Source: Gammaproteobacteria bacterium
GTDB taxonomy: Bacteria > Pseudomonadota > Gammaproteobacteria > Pseudomonadales > Azotimanducaceae
Direction: 5' to 3'
Length of the DNA stretch: 56,694 nt
Assembly (NCBI GenBank): GCA_028821405.1
Contig: JAPPGK010000040.1
Coordinates: 1 to 56,694, forward strand
In this document: positions 7,992-16,034 of the stretch, piece after piece
Numbering within the stretch: position 1 is the first letter of the stretch
How the letters are laid out: every line of letters starts with the position of its first letter
Translations under genes and position numbers: made by a program
The notes under the pieces: model-generated
Told to the model about the DNA's origin: nothing
What the model saw: only the letters and a program-made list of their open reading frames with translations
Database searches by the model: none

Positions 7992-8864
7992 TCACAGGCG
8001 CTGGGCAAGCCGCTTGATGATCCGTGCCAAGTCGTCACTCAAGTCGTCCCTTTCGAGTCCGTAGTGGAAGAGCGCCTCGAGGTAGTTCACCGGATCGCCT
8101 GTGGTAAGCCATCGCCCTCCCTGGACCGGACAGGCGTACACGGCCCCGCCTCGGCGCATGTAGGCCTCGATGGCATCCATCAGCCAAAGCTCGCCGCCTT
8201 TGCCGGTCGGGGTCTCGCCGAGCAGGGCGAGCACCTCGGGTGGCAGGACATAGCGCCCGAAGCCGACCAGGTTCGACGTCACCGCGGCGGGATCGGGCTT
8301 CTCGACGATCTTGGTGACCCGCAGCTCGGCGTCGACTTCGATCATCCCGTAGTTGGGAACCTCGTCATGCGGCACCTCCTGGGCGCCGAGGATCACGCCG
8401 GGGGTCTTGCTGTATTGCTCGATGAGTTGACGGGTGAAGGGCACCTGGGAACTCACGAGGTCGTCGCCGAACGCGTAGACGAACGGCTGGCCGCCGAGCA
8501 GCGGCGCGGCGTTGAGGGCAGGCGTGCCATTGCCGTAGGGTCCCTTTTGCCGGATGTAGGCGACATTTACGAGTTCGCCGGGTCGGCGGGTTTCCGCGAG
8601 GTAGTGTTCCTTGCCGCTGGCTTCCAGGGCGTCTTCGAGGGTGGGGTGCTGATCGAAATGATCCTCCAGCACCTTCTTGTCCCAGCGGGTAACGAACACG
8701 ATGTCTTCGATGCCGCTCGCGGCGAGTTCTTCGACCAGGTATTGGATGATCGGCCGGTCGATCAGCGGGATCATCTCCTTGGGAATCGCCTTGGTAGCGG
8801 GCAGGAACCGCGTGCCGCTGCCCGCGGCTGCGATTACCGCCTTCTTGATGGGCGACACCGGCAA
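7992..8864 (-). CDS. galU: UTP--glucose-1-phosphate uridylyltransferase
   Basis: A 290-residue nucleotidyltransferase making UDP-glucose from UTP and glucose-1-phosphate, for envelope polysaccharides and trehalose-type sugars. The motifs are VIAAAGSGTRFLPATKAIPK at the N-terminus, FVYAFGDDLV (substrate aspartate region), VPNYGMIEVD and GRWLTTGDPVNYLEA at the end, all typical of bacterial GalU. The frame is open further upstream, but homology begins at SPIKKAVIAAAG. I prefer the TTG at 8864, with GAGGAG five bases ahead; a GTG two codons later is the alternative. It is transcribed away from glmU across a 110-bp intergenic region, so both UDP-sugar pathways are fed from one divergent promoter region. 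Confidence 0.93.
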   Translation of the reverse strand: MPVSPIKKAVIAAAGSGTRFLPATKAIPKEMIPLIDRPIIQYLVEELAASGIEDIVFVTRWDKKVLEDHFDQHPTLEDALEASGKEHYLAETRRPGELVNVAYIRQKGPYGNGTPALNAAPLLGGQPFVYAFGDDLVSSQVPFTRQLIEQYSKTPGVILGAQEVPHDEVPNYGMIEVDAELRVTKIVEKPDPAAVTSNLVGFGRYVLPPEVLALLGETPTGKGGELWLMDAIEAYMRRGGAVYACPVQGGRWLTTGDPVNYLEALFHYGLERDDLSDDLARIIKRLAQRL

Positions 8865-8925
8865 GGTCGCTCCTCGGTTCGAGTGGTCCCGGCGAACACA
8901 CTGTAGCAAAACGAAACCGCAAGCC

Positions 8926-8957
8926 CATCGGGGCGGGCATCGGGGCGGGGCTATAAT
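8926..8957 (+). promoter_or_regulatory. Probable glmU promoter: TATAAT box preceded by a 12-bp tandem repeat
   Basis: A perfect -10 hexamer TATAAT lies at 8952-8957, 18 bp before the glmU ATG. Where a -35 box would be, there are two exact tandem copies of CATCGGGGCGGG (8926-8937 and 8938-8949), and no TTGACA-like sequence. The same TATAATCGG sequence occurs before rph. The repeat may be an activator site, or simply slippage; the promoter assignment itself is by position and -10 match only. Confidence 0.5.
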
Positions 8958-8974
8958 CGGCCTCTTGCGATCCG

Positions 8975-10399
8975 ATGGCATCAAGGATGGGCGTGGAGGT
9001 AGTGGTATTGGCAGCGGGCGCGGGAACGCGGATGCACTCCGCGGTGCCCAAGGTCCTGCATCCGCTGGGTGGACGTCCGCTGCTCGCGCATGTCTTGGAC
9101 ACCGCCCGCGGTCTCTCACCGAGCCGGATTCTCGTGGTCGTCGGCGCGCAGAGCGAACGCGTGAAAGCCTGTTTCGCGGATTGCCCCGGGCTGTCCTGGG
9201 TGATGCAGGAGTCGCGTCGGGGGACGGGCCATGCCGTCGGCAAGGCGCTGCCGGCGGTATCGGACGACGCGACGGTCCTCGTCCTGTTCGGCGATGCGCC
9301 GTTCACGACCGCCGACACCATGACGGGCTGCATCGAGGCGGCCGGGACCGGCGTCGCCCTCGCCTGTGCGGATCTGTCCGATCCCTACGGCTTCGGGCGA
9401 GTTCTGCGCGATGGTGACGGACACATCACCGGAATCGTCGAGGAGCGGGACGCAACCGAGGCCGAAAAGGTCATCACGGAGGTCAACGCGGGGATCCTGG
9501 CAGCCTCCAAACCCGTGCTTCTCGATCTCGTCACCTCGCTTCGGCCGGACAACGAGCAGGGCGAGTACTACCTGACGGACGTCGTCGCCCTGGCCGTGTC
9601 CCGCGGATTGGCGGTTACCGGCGTGACGGCCGGTGCCGAAGAGTCCCTCGGTGCCAACGATCGGGCCCAGTTGGCCCGGTTGGAGCGAATCCACCAACGC
9701 CGCGAGGCGTCCCGGTTGATGGCCGAGGGCGTAACCTTGATGGATCCGGCACGCATCGATATCCGGGGATCGCTTCGCGCCGGGCGCGACTGCGTCATCG
9801 ATATCAACGTCGTGTTCGAAGGCACCGTTACGTTGGGAGACGGGGTGCACATCGGACCCGGTTGCGTGATCCGCGACTCGACGTTGGGCGACGGTGTCAG
9901 CGTCGAGCCCTTGAGTTCCATCGCCGGCGCTTCCATAGCCGCCGGCTGCCGGATCGGTCCGTTCGCCCGGCTGCGACCGGGCACCGAATTGGCGGAGTCG
10001 GTACACATCGGCAATTTCGTCGAGACAAAAGAGGCGAGTATCGGGGCCGGCGCCAAGGCCAACCACCTGGCCTACCTGGGCGATGCGTCCGTCGGCGAGG
10101 GCAGCAATATCGGCGCCGGCGCGGTCACCTGCAACTACGACGGGGTCGACAAGCACCGTACCGAGATCGGCGACGGCGTGTTCGTCGGCACCAACGCGAC
10201 ACTCGTCGCGCCGCTCGTCGTGGAAGACGACGCCTACATCGGCGCCGGGTCGACCATCACCACCAAGGTCGGTCGTGAAGACCTCGCCGTGGGCCGCGGT
10301 CGGCAGCGCAATATCCAAGGTTGGACGCCACCCGCGAAACGCAAACGGCGCGACCAGGGTCGCGTTGAGAAGCGCGACCCGGACCGCGGTAAGGAATAG
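8975..10399 (+). CDS. glmU: Bifunctional GlmU: GlcNAc-1-P uridyltransferase / GlcN-1-P acetyltransferase
   Basis: A 474-residue two-domain enzyme making UDP-N-acetylglucosamine for peptidoglycan and LPS. The N-terminal pyrophosphorylase domain shows VVLAAGAGTRMHSAVPKVLH, LFGDAPF and EVNAGILA. The C-terminal half is a left-handed beta-helix of hexapeptide repeats (for example GDGVHIGPGCVIRDSTLGDG) with the acetyltransferase segment NFVETKEASIGAGAKANHL and NIGAGAVTCNYDGV. The length is close to the usual 455-460 plus a basic C-terminal tail (PPAKRKRRDQGRVEKRDPDRG) that is longer than normal. The ATG at 8987 is an alternative start. It is followed after 4 bp by glmS, which makes its precursor, so the pair is an operon. 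Confidence 0.96.
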   Translation: MASRMGVEVVVLAAGAGTRMHSAVPKVLHPLGGRPLLAHVLDTARGLSPSRILVVVGAQSERVKACFADCPGLSWVMQESRRGTGHAVGKALPAVSDDATVLVLFGDAPFTTADTMTGCIEAAGTGVALACADLSDPYGFGRVLRDGDGHITGIVEERDATEAEKVITEVNAGILAASKPVLLDLVTSLRPDNEQGEYYLTDVVALAVSRGLAVTGVTAGAEESLGANDRAQLARLERIHQRREASRLMAEGVTLMDPARIDIRGSLRAGRDCVIDINVVFEGTVTLGDGVHIGPGCVIRDSTLGDGVSVEPLSSIAGASIAAGCRIGPFARLRPGTELAESVHIGNFVETKEASIGAGAKANHLAYLGDASVGEGSNIGAGAVTCNYDGVDKHRTEIGDGVFVGTNATLVAPLVVEDDAYIGAGSTITTKVGREDLAVGRGRQRNIQGWTPPAKRKRRDQGRVEKRDPDRGKE

Positions 10400-10403
10400 C
10401 GCG

Positions 10404-12260
10404 ATGTGCGGCATCGTCGGCGCGGTAGCTGGGCGGGAAGTGCCCGCCATCCTGCTTGAGGGGCTTCAGCGCCTTGAATACCGGGGCTACGACTCCGCCG
10501 GGATCGCGGTGGCGAAGAACGGCGTCGACCTCAAGGCCGTAAACGGCTCGACCATCGAGCGCCGTCGCACCATCGGTCGAGTAAAGGAACTCGCGGAGAG
10601 CCTCGAGTCGGACCCGATCTTCGGGACGACCGGGATCGCCCACACGCGGTGGGCCACCCACGGACGACCCTCGGTGGAGAACGCCCACCCGCACATGTCC
10701 CGGGGACGGATCTGCCTGGTGCACAACGGCATCGTCGAGAACTTCGAGGAACTGCGCGGCGAGCTGATGGACGACGGCTATCGGTTCGACTCGGGAACGG
10801 ACTCGGAGGTGATCGCGCATCTGATCGATCGCTGTGCCGACGAGGAGGAAGACCTTCTGGAGGCCGTGCGCAAGGCGGTGAAGCGCCTCGACGGCGCCTA
10901 CGCCTTAGGGGTGATGTTCCGGGACGACCCGGGCCGGATCGTGGGAGTCCGGGTGGGAAGCCCGCTGGTGGTGGGCGTCGGGATCGGCGAGAACTTCATC
11001 GCTTCGGACGCCCTGGCGCTGCGTCCGGTGACCGACCGGTTCATCTATCTCGAACAGGGCGATCTGGTCGACTTGACGTCCCGGTCGATATCGATCTGGA
11101 ACGTCAACGATCGCGCCGTGGTCCGGTCGACCGTCCGGGTGGAGCACAGCGGCGATGCGGCGGACAAGGGCGAATACCGCCATCACATGGAAAAGGAGAT
11201 CCACGAACAGCCCAAGGCCATCCGGGACACCCTTGAAGGGCGGTTGGGCGGCGACCATGTGCTCGAACCGGCGTTCGGCATCGATGCCAAGCGCGTGCTC
11301 GACGATGCGCGCTCGGTGACCATCGCGGCCTGCGGAACCGCGTACTACGCGGGCTGCATCGCGCGCTACTGGATCGAGGAACTTGCCGGGATCCCAACGA
11401 GCGTGGAGATCGCCTCGGAGTTCCGCTACCGGAAGTTCGTCACGCCGCCCGGCGGGTTGTTCATGACGATCAGCCAGTCCGGCGAAACCGCCGACACGCT
11501 GGCCGCCCACCGCATCGCGAAGAGTTCCGGCTTCGAACACGCGCTGACGGTCTGCAACGTGCCGACCAGCACGCAGGTACGGGAATCCGACCTGGCGGTG
11601 CTGACCCAGGCGGGTGTCGAGATCTGCGTCGCGTCCACCAAGGCCTTCACCACCCAGTTGGCGGCCCTCTTCATGGTGGCGATCCTGCTTGCGCGCCGAA
11701 CCGGGTTGAGCCGGGTCCGGGAACGGGAACTGGTCGATGCGCTACGCGCTCTGCCGGCGGTCGTCGAGGAGACGCTCACGCTCGATCAGCGCATTGACGA
11801 GTTGGCGGTCGAGTTCATGCACCGCCACCACGCGCTGTTCCTGGGCCGGGGCGCACACTACCCGGTGGCGCTGGAGGGTGCGCTCAAGCTCAAGGAGATT
11901 TCCTACATCCACGCCGAAGGCTACCCGGCAGGCGAACTGAAGCACGGTCCGCTCGCCCTGGTGGACGAGGACATGCCCGTGGTCGCGGTGGCGCCGGGGG
12001 ACGAACTCGTCAAGAAGGTGCGCTCGAACCTGCAGGAGGTGCGCGCCCGGGGCGGCCGGCTCTACGTCTTCGCCGATGCCGACGCGGGTATCGCCGAAGC
12101 CGACGGCGTGACGGTGATCGAAGTGCCCAAGGTGCACGAACTGCTGGCGCCGGTCGTCTACACCGTGCCGCTGCAGTTGCTGGCCTACCACACCGCGGTG
12201 CTCAAGGGCACGGACGTGGACCAGCCCCGGAACTTGGCGAAATCTGTGACGGTCGAGTAG
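10404..12260 (+). CDS. glmS: Glutamine--fructose-6-phosphate aminotransferase (isomerizing)
   Basis: A 618-residue GlmS, which converts fructose-6-phosphate and glutamine to glucosamine-6-phosphate, the first step toward UDP-GlcNAc. The start MCGIVGAV exposes the catalytic cysteine (C2) of the class II glutaminase domain; HTRWATHG and the NGIVENFEELR segment complete that domain. Two SIS domains follow, with AACGTAYYAG, ISQSGETADTL and CVASTKAFTTQ, and the end DQPRNLAKSVTVE is canonical. The length matches the family. The gene begins four bases after the glmU stop. I saw no glmS ribozyme in the short gap, as expected outside Gram-positives. Confidence 0.97.
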   Translation: MCGIVGAVAGREVPAILLEGLQRLEYRGYDSAGIAVAKNGVDLKAVNGSTIERRRTIGRVKELAESLESDPIFGTTGIAHTRWATHGRPSVENAHPHMSRGRICLVHNGIVENFEELRGELMDDGYRFDSGTDSEVIAHLIDRCADEEEDLLEAVRKAVKRLDGAYALGVMFRDDPGRIVGVRVGSPLVVGVGIGENFIASDALALRPVTDRFIYLEQGDLVDLTSRSISIWNVNDRAVVRSTVRVEHSGDAADKGEYRHHMEKEIHEQPKAIRDTLEGRLGGDHVLEPAFGIDAKRVLDDARSVTIAACGTAYYAGCIARYWIEELAGIPTSVEIASEFRYRKFVTPPGGLFMTISQSGETADTLAAHRIAKSSGFEHALTVCNVPTSTQVRESDLAVLTQAGVEICVASTKAFTTQLAALFMVAILLARRTGLSRVRERELVDALRALPAVVEETLTLDQRIDELAVEFMHRHHALFLGRGAHYPVALEGALKLKEISYIHAEGYPAGELKHGPLALVDEDMPVVAVAPGDELVKKVRSNLQEVRARGGRLYVFADADAGIAEADGVTVIEVPKVHELLAPVVYTVPLQLLAYHTAVLKGTDVDQPRNLAKSVTVE

Positions 12261-12312
12261 GGGGTGCGTTTTTTTCCGCTACGGCCGCCGTCATCGAACG
12301 CGGCATGAGTGC

Positions 12313-12367
12313 TTGACAACCCTACGCCAACCCGGAAAATTCAAATCTGGAGTTTGAATTTTCAGGG
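12313..12367 (+). promoter_or_regulatory. Promoter and 15-bp-arm dyad in front of the DUF4143 ATPase gene
   Basis: A consensus -35 TTGACA is at 12313-12318. A dyad follows: left arm CCCGGAAAATTCAAA (12331-12345), 7-bp spacer, right arm TTTGAATTTTCAGGG (12353-12367); 14 of 15 arm positions pair. At 17-bp spacing the -10 position falls on the AT-rich left arm (AAAATT). The right arm contains the only plausible ribosome binding sequence (AGGG). The dyad is therefore placed to act either as an operator overlapping the promoter or as an RNA hairpin that hides the ribosome site. It is strikingly AT-rich for this genome. Confidence 0.6.
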
Positions 12368-12375
12368 TTTTGACC

Positions 12376-13569
12376 TTGGATCGACATCGGTTTCTGGAAC
12401 GCATCGAGACGTTGTTCCGCAGCCATCCCGCAGTGGGGATCCTTGGTCCGCGCCAGTGCGGCAAGACGACGCTTGCCCGGGACTACCTCAAGACCTCAGG
12501 GCGCCGTTGGGTGCACTACTTCGATCTGGAGGATCCGGAGGACCTCGCGCGACTCGACGACGCGCGGCTGACGTTGTCGCCATTGCGCGGGCTCGTGGTC
12601 ATCGACGAAATCCAGCGCCGGCCGGAGTTGTTCCCGCTGCTGCGCGTGCTCGTGGATCGCCGTGCGCCCTCGCAGCGCTACCTGATCCTTGGTAGCGCCT
12701 CGCGGGAACTCATTCGCCAATCCTCCGAGAGTCTTGCCGGACGAATCGCCTATGTCGAGTTGCCGCCGTTCACCTCGACCGAAACAAGCCCGCTTCAGCG
12801 GCTGTGGTTGCGCGGCGGTTTCCCACGCTCTTGGCTGGCGCGATCGAACGCCGACAGCATGAACTGGCGCAAGGCGTACATTGCGACGTTCCTCGAACGC
12901 GACGTTCCCGCGTTGGGAATCGACATGGCGCCCGGGGCGATGCGGCGGCTGTGGTTGATGCTGGCGCATGCTCATGGACATGTCCTCAACGCGTCCGACC
13001 TTGGCCGTTCGATGGACACGTCGCAGCCGACGATCCGACGCTACCTGGACCTTCTGAGCGGCACCTTCACTATGCGGGCGTTGCCGCCATGGCATGCCAA
13101 CATCCGCAAGCGACAGGTGAAGTCGCCGAAGGTGTTTTTTCGCGATTCCGGCATCCTGCACGCACTGCTCGACCTCCCCGACATGGCGGCGCTGCGCGGC
13201 CATCCCGCTGTCGGCGCCTCGTGGGAGGGATTCGCGCTGGAGCAGGTAACACACATTGTTGGGGCTTCAACGGAGGAAAGCTATTTCTGGCGCACCCACA
13301 CGGGGGCGGAGTTGGATCTTCTGATCGTCCGCGGTCGCGAGCGGCTGGCCTTCGAGTTCAAGTACTCGTCCGCTCCGAAGGCCACCCGTTCCATGTATTC
13401 CGCACTCGACGACCTCGGCCTGGATCACCTCACCATCGTCTGTCCTGTGGCCAGCACCTATGCCTTGTCCTCCCAAATCACCGTGACCAACCTGGCAGAC
13501 CTAGCGACCCGCCACGGGTTTAGCCCCGAGTCTCCTCGACCGCTTCGGGGTGTAGGCGCGACTCGGTAG
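12376..13569 (+). CDS. AAA ATPase with C-terminal DUF4143 domain
   Basis: A 397-residue P-loop ATPase of the family with an N-terminal AAA domain and a C-terminal DUF4143 domain. Walker A is ILGPRQCGKTTLA near residue 24, Walker B is GLVVIDEIQRRPELF, and the arginine-rich sensor region is ILGSASRELIRQSSESLAGR. A winged-helix-like segment follows (NASDLGRSMDTSQPTIRRYL). The C-terminus carries a PD-(D/E)xK-like core, ELDLLI with FEFKYSSAP. The biological role is unknown; the family is common, patchily distributed and often in mobile neighbourhoods. Two TTG starts are possible (12370, 12376); the second has AGGG at better spacing. It stands alone between glmS and uvrD. Confidence 0.85.
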   Translation: MDRHRFLERIETLFRSHPAVGILGPRQCGKTTLARDYLKTSGRRWVHYFDLEDPEDLARLDDARLTLSPLRGLVVIDEIQRRPELFPLLRVLVDRRAPSQRYLILGSASRELIRQSSESLAGRIAYVELPPFTSTETSPLQRLWLRGGFPRSWLARSNADSMNWRKAYIATFLERDVPALGIDMAPGAMRRLWLMLAHAHGHVLNASDLGRSMDTSQPTIRRYLDLLSGTFTMRALPPWHANIRKRQVKSPKVFFRDSGILHALLDLPDMAALRGHPAVGASWEGFALEQVTHIVGASTEESYFWRTHTGAELDLLIVRGRERLAFEFKYSSAPKATRSMYSALDDLGLDHLTIVCPVASTYALSSQITVTNLADLATRHGFSPESPRPLRGVGATR

Positions 13570-13610
13570 GACCGGGCAGGCGACCGGCAGCGATCGCCGC
13601 TCCCAACGGG

Positions 13611-13630
13611 TATACTGTCCGCCTATCCAG
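13611..13630 (+). promoter_or_regulatory. uvrD promoter with LexA-like (SOS) box
   Basis: A -10-like TATACT (13611-13616) overlaps CTGT-N8-CCAG at 13615-13630. The gammaproteobacterial LexA consensus is CTGT-N8-ACAG, so seven of eight fixed positions agree, and the known E. coli uvrD box ends in the same CCAG half-site, as I recall it. It ends 17 bp before the uvrD start. No good -35 is visible. SOS control is inferred from motif and position. Confidence 0.55.
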
Positions 13631-13647
13631 CCTAAGCGGCCTTGGCG

Positions 13648-15861
13648 TTGGACGTAACCCACATCCTCGACCCTCTGAACGAACGCCAGCGTGAAGCGGT
13701 TACGGCACCTGTCGGCAACCTTCTCGTGGTGGCCGGGGCGGGTAGCGGCAAGACCCGCGTACTGGTGCACCGGATCGCCTACCTGGTCGAGGCGTTGGGT
13801 GCCTCGCCAGGGGGAATCCTCGCGGTTACCTTCACCAACAAGGCCGCCGCGGAGATGCGCGGCCGCGTCGAACGCTTGCTCGAAGGGCCTGCCCGCGCCA
13901 TGTGGGTGGGCACGTTCCACGGCATCGCCCATCGCCTGCTGCGCATGCACTGGCGGGACACCGGACTTCCCGAGAACTTCCAGATTCTCGACGCCGACGA
14001 CCAGTTGCGCCTGGTCAAGCGGGTGATGCGAACCCTCGATGTCGACGAGCAAAAATGGCCCGCGCGGCAGGCGGTTTGGTTCATCAATTCGCACAAGGAC
14101 GAAGGCCGGCGCGCGAAGGACCTGCCTGCCGCCGACCACGATGTCTTCGGAACCATCCATCGCGACATCTACGAAGCCTACGAGGCGCTCTGCAACCAGC
14201 GAGGGCTCGTGGATTTCGCCGAGCTCCTGCTGCGCAGCCACGAGCTTCTGCTCACCAACGACGACCTCCGGTCACACTACCGGCGTCGTTTCCGGCACCT
14301 CCTCGTCGACGAATTCCAGGACACCAATACCGTTCAGTACGCTTGGCTGCGCGTGCTTGCCGAGGCAGAGCCGGACAGCCCGCTGGGACCCGGGGCGGTC
14401 TGGGCCGTGGGCGACGACGATCAGTCCATCTACGGTTGGCGCGGCGCGAAGATCCAGAACATCCACGACTTCCAGACGGACTTCGCCGATGTCGAGGTTG
14501 TCAGGCTGGAACAGAACTATCGGTCGACGAGCCGGATCCTCCAAGCTGCCAACGCGTTGATCGGCAACAACGCCGAACGCGTCGGCAAGAACCTCTGGAC
14601 CGATGCCGGACTGGGCGGGCCGATCCTCGTGTACTCCGGCTACAACGACCTGGACGAGGCCCGGTTCATCGCCGATCGAACCCAGCGCTGGATCGAAGAC
14701 GGCGGTACCCCGGACGATGTGGCGGTGCTTTACCGGTCCAACGCCCAGTCCCGGGTCATTGAGGAAGCGTGTCTCAAGCTCGACATCCCGTACCGCATCT
14801 ACGGCGGGGTGCGTTTCTTCGAGCGCCTGGAGATCAAGAACGCGTTGGCCTACATGCGCCTGGTCAGCCAGCGCCATTCCGATGTCGCGTTCGAACGGGT
14901 CGTCAATACGCCACCCCGGGGCATCGGCGGCAAGACCGTGGATGCGATCCGCAGCCTGGCCCGTGCCAGTGCCACGTCGATGTGGCAGGCATCCAAGGAT
15001 GGCATCGCCAATGGCGCGTTCAAGGGCCGGGCGGCAACCGCCGTCGGCGCGTTCATCAAGTTGATCGACGACATTGCCGGCGTCGCGGAGAACGTGCCGC
15101 TGCACGAGATCGCCGAACATTGCATCGAGACGAGCGGCTTGATGGCGTTTCATTCCAAGGAGGGCGGCGAACGCGGCATGGCCCGCAAGGAGAACCTCGA
15201 CGAGCTGGTCACCGCCTGCCGTCAATTCGGTCGCGGCTTGGTGTTGCCCGTGGAGGATTCCGGTGAGGAGTACTCCCAAGCGTCGGAACTCGACGAGTTT
15301 CTCGACCAGGCGGCGCTCGAGAGCGGCGACTATCAAAGCGGCGGCCCCGCCGTGCAGATGATGACCATGCACTCCGCCAAGGGACTGGAGTTCCCGTTGG
15401 TGTTCATGGCGGGGATGGAGGAGGGTCTCTTTCCGAATACCCGGTCCATGCGCGAGCCCGGACGCCTCGAGGAGGAACGTCGTCTCGCCTACGTCGGCAT
15501 CACCCGCGCCATGCGACAGCTCTACTTCACCTACGCGGAGACGCGCCGCATGAACGGCATGCAGAGTAGCAACTGGCCGTCGCGTTTCCTCGACGAAGTG
15601 CCCGACGCGTGTCTCGAGGAAGTGCGCATGGGCGGCGCGGTGTCGCGGCCATTCCGGGTGAAGACCGACAACGGCGTCGACGACCGTGATGACCACGGTG
15701 GCCTGCGCATCGGTCAGACGGTCCGCCACGCCAAGTTCGGCGAGGGCATCGTCCTGCAAGCGGAGGGTGGCGGCGAACGCACGCGGGTGCAGGTCAACTT
15801 CGCGAAGGCGGGGTCCAAATGGCTGATGCTCGCCTACGCCAACTTGGAGGTGTTGACCTAG
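13648..15861 (+). CDS. uvrD: ATP-dependent DNA helicase II
   Basis: A 737-residue superfamily 1A helicase acting in nucleotide excision repair, mismatch repair and fork rescue. The helicase motifs are in order: Q motif LNERQREAV, I VVAGAGSGKTR (residues 28-37), Ia VTFTNKAAAEM, II LVDEFQDTN, III VGDDDQSIYGWRG, IV LEQNYRST, V TMHSAKGLEF and VI YVGITRAM. The C-terminal segment with RHAKFGEGIV and WLMLAYANLEVL is the UvrD/PcrA tail. A TTG at 13642 opens the frame, but the TTG at 13648 gives MDVTHILDPLN, lining up with E. coli UvrD (MDVSYLLDSLN), so I used it. It is preceded by a LexA-like site and has no close neighbour on its strand. Confidence 0.95.
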   Translation: MDVTHILDPLNERQREAVTAPVGNLLVVAGAGSGKTRVLVHRIAYLVEALGASPGGILAVTFTNKAAAEMRGRVERLLEGPARAMWVGTFHGIAHRLLRMHWRDTGLPENFQILDADDQLRLVKRVMRTLDVDEQKWPARQAVWFINSHKDEGRRAKDLPAADHDVFGTIHRDIYEAYEALCNQRGLVDFAELLLRSHELLLTNDDLRSHYRRRFRHLLVDEFQDTNTVQYAWLRVLAEAEPDSPLGPGAVWAVGDDDQSIYGWRGAKIQNIHDFQTDFADVEVVRLEQNYRSTSRILQAANALIGNNAERVGKNLWTDAGLGGPILVYSGYNDLDEARFIADRTQRWIEDGGTPDDVAVLYRSNAQSRVIEEACLKLDIPYRIYGGVRFFERLEIKNALAYMRLVSQRHSDVAFERVVNTPPRGIGGKTVDAIRSLARASATSMWQASKDGIANGAFKGRAATAVGAFIKLIDDIAGVAENVPLHEIAEHCIETSGLMAFHSKEGGERGMARKENLDELVTACRQFGRGLVLPVEDSGEEYSQASELDEFLDQAALESGDYQSGGPAVQMMTMHSAKGLEFPLVFMAGMEEGLFPNTRSMREPGRLEEERRLAYVGITRAMRQLYFTYAETRRMNGMQSSNWPSRFLDEVPDACLEEVRMGGAVSRPFRVKTDNGVDDRDDHGGLRIGQTVRHAKFGEGIVLQAEGGGERTRVQVNFAKAGSKWLMLAYANLEVLT

Positions 15862-15909
15862 GCAACCGGGAGATGCCGCCCTAGTTCGCATTCTGAACCT
15901 GCTTGGGAG

Positions 15910-15923
15910 CTCGGTGGACCGAG
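15910..15923. promoter_or_regulatory. 14-bp dyad upstream of the MalT-like regulator
   Basis: CTCGGTGGACCGAG is a perfect 6-bp inverted repeat with a 2-bp centre, in the 173-bp gap between uvrD and the regulator gene, about 110 bp before its start. It could be a regulator binding site. A TACACT at 15989-15994 is a possible -10 element, but no matching -35 is present. Low confidence. Confidence 0.25.
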
Positions 15924-16034
15924 ACGATTGCAGTCGCCGCGAAGCGGGCGTTCAGCGAGGCGGACGAATGATCATCGCCGAACGGGAATACACTAGTATC
16001 CGGCTAGGAGCATCAAGCAAACCAATCGCACATC

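Noticed and set aside
12269-12275. Seven-T run after glmS as an intrinsic terminator
   Set aside because: No stable GC stem lies directly before the T-run.
14272-15891. 539-residue minus-strand frame opposite uvrD
   Set aside because: Overlaps all helicase motifs of uvrD on the other strand and shows no family features.
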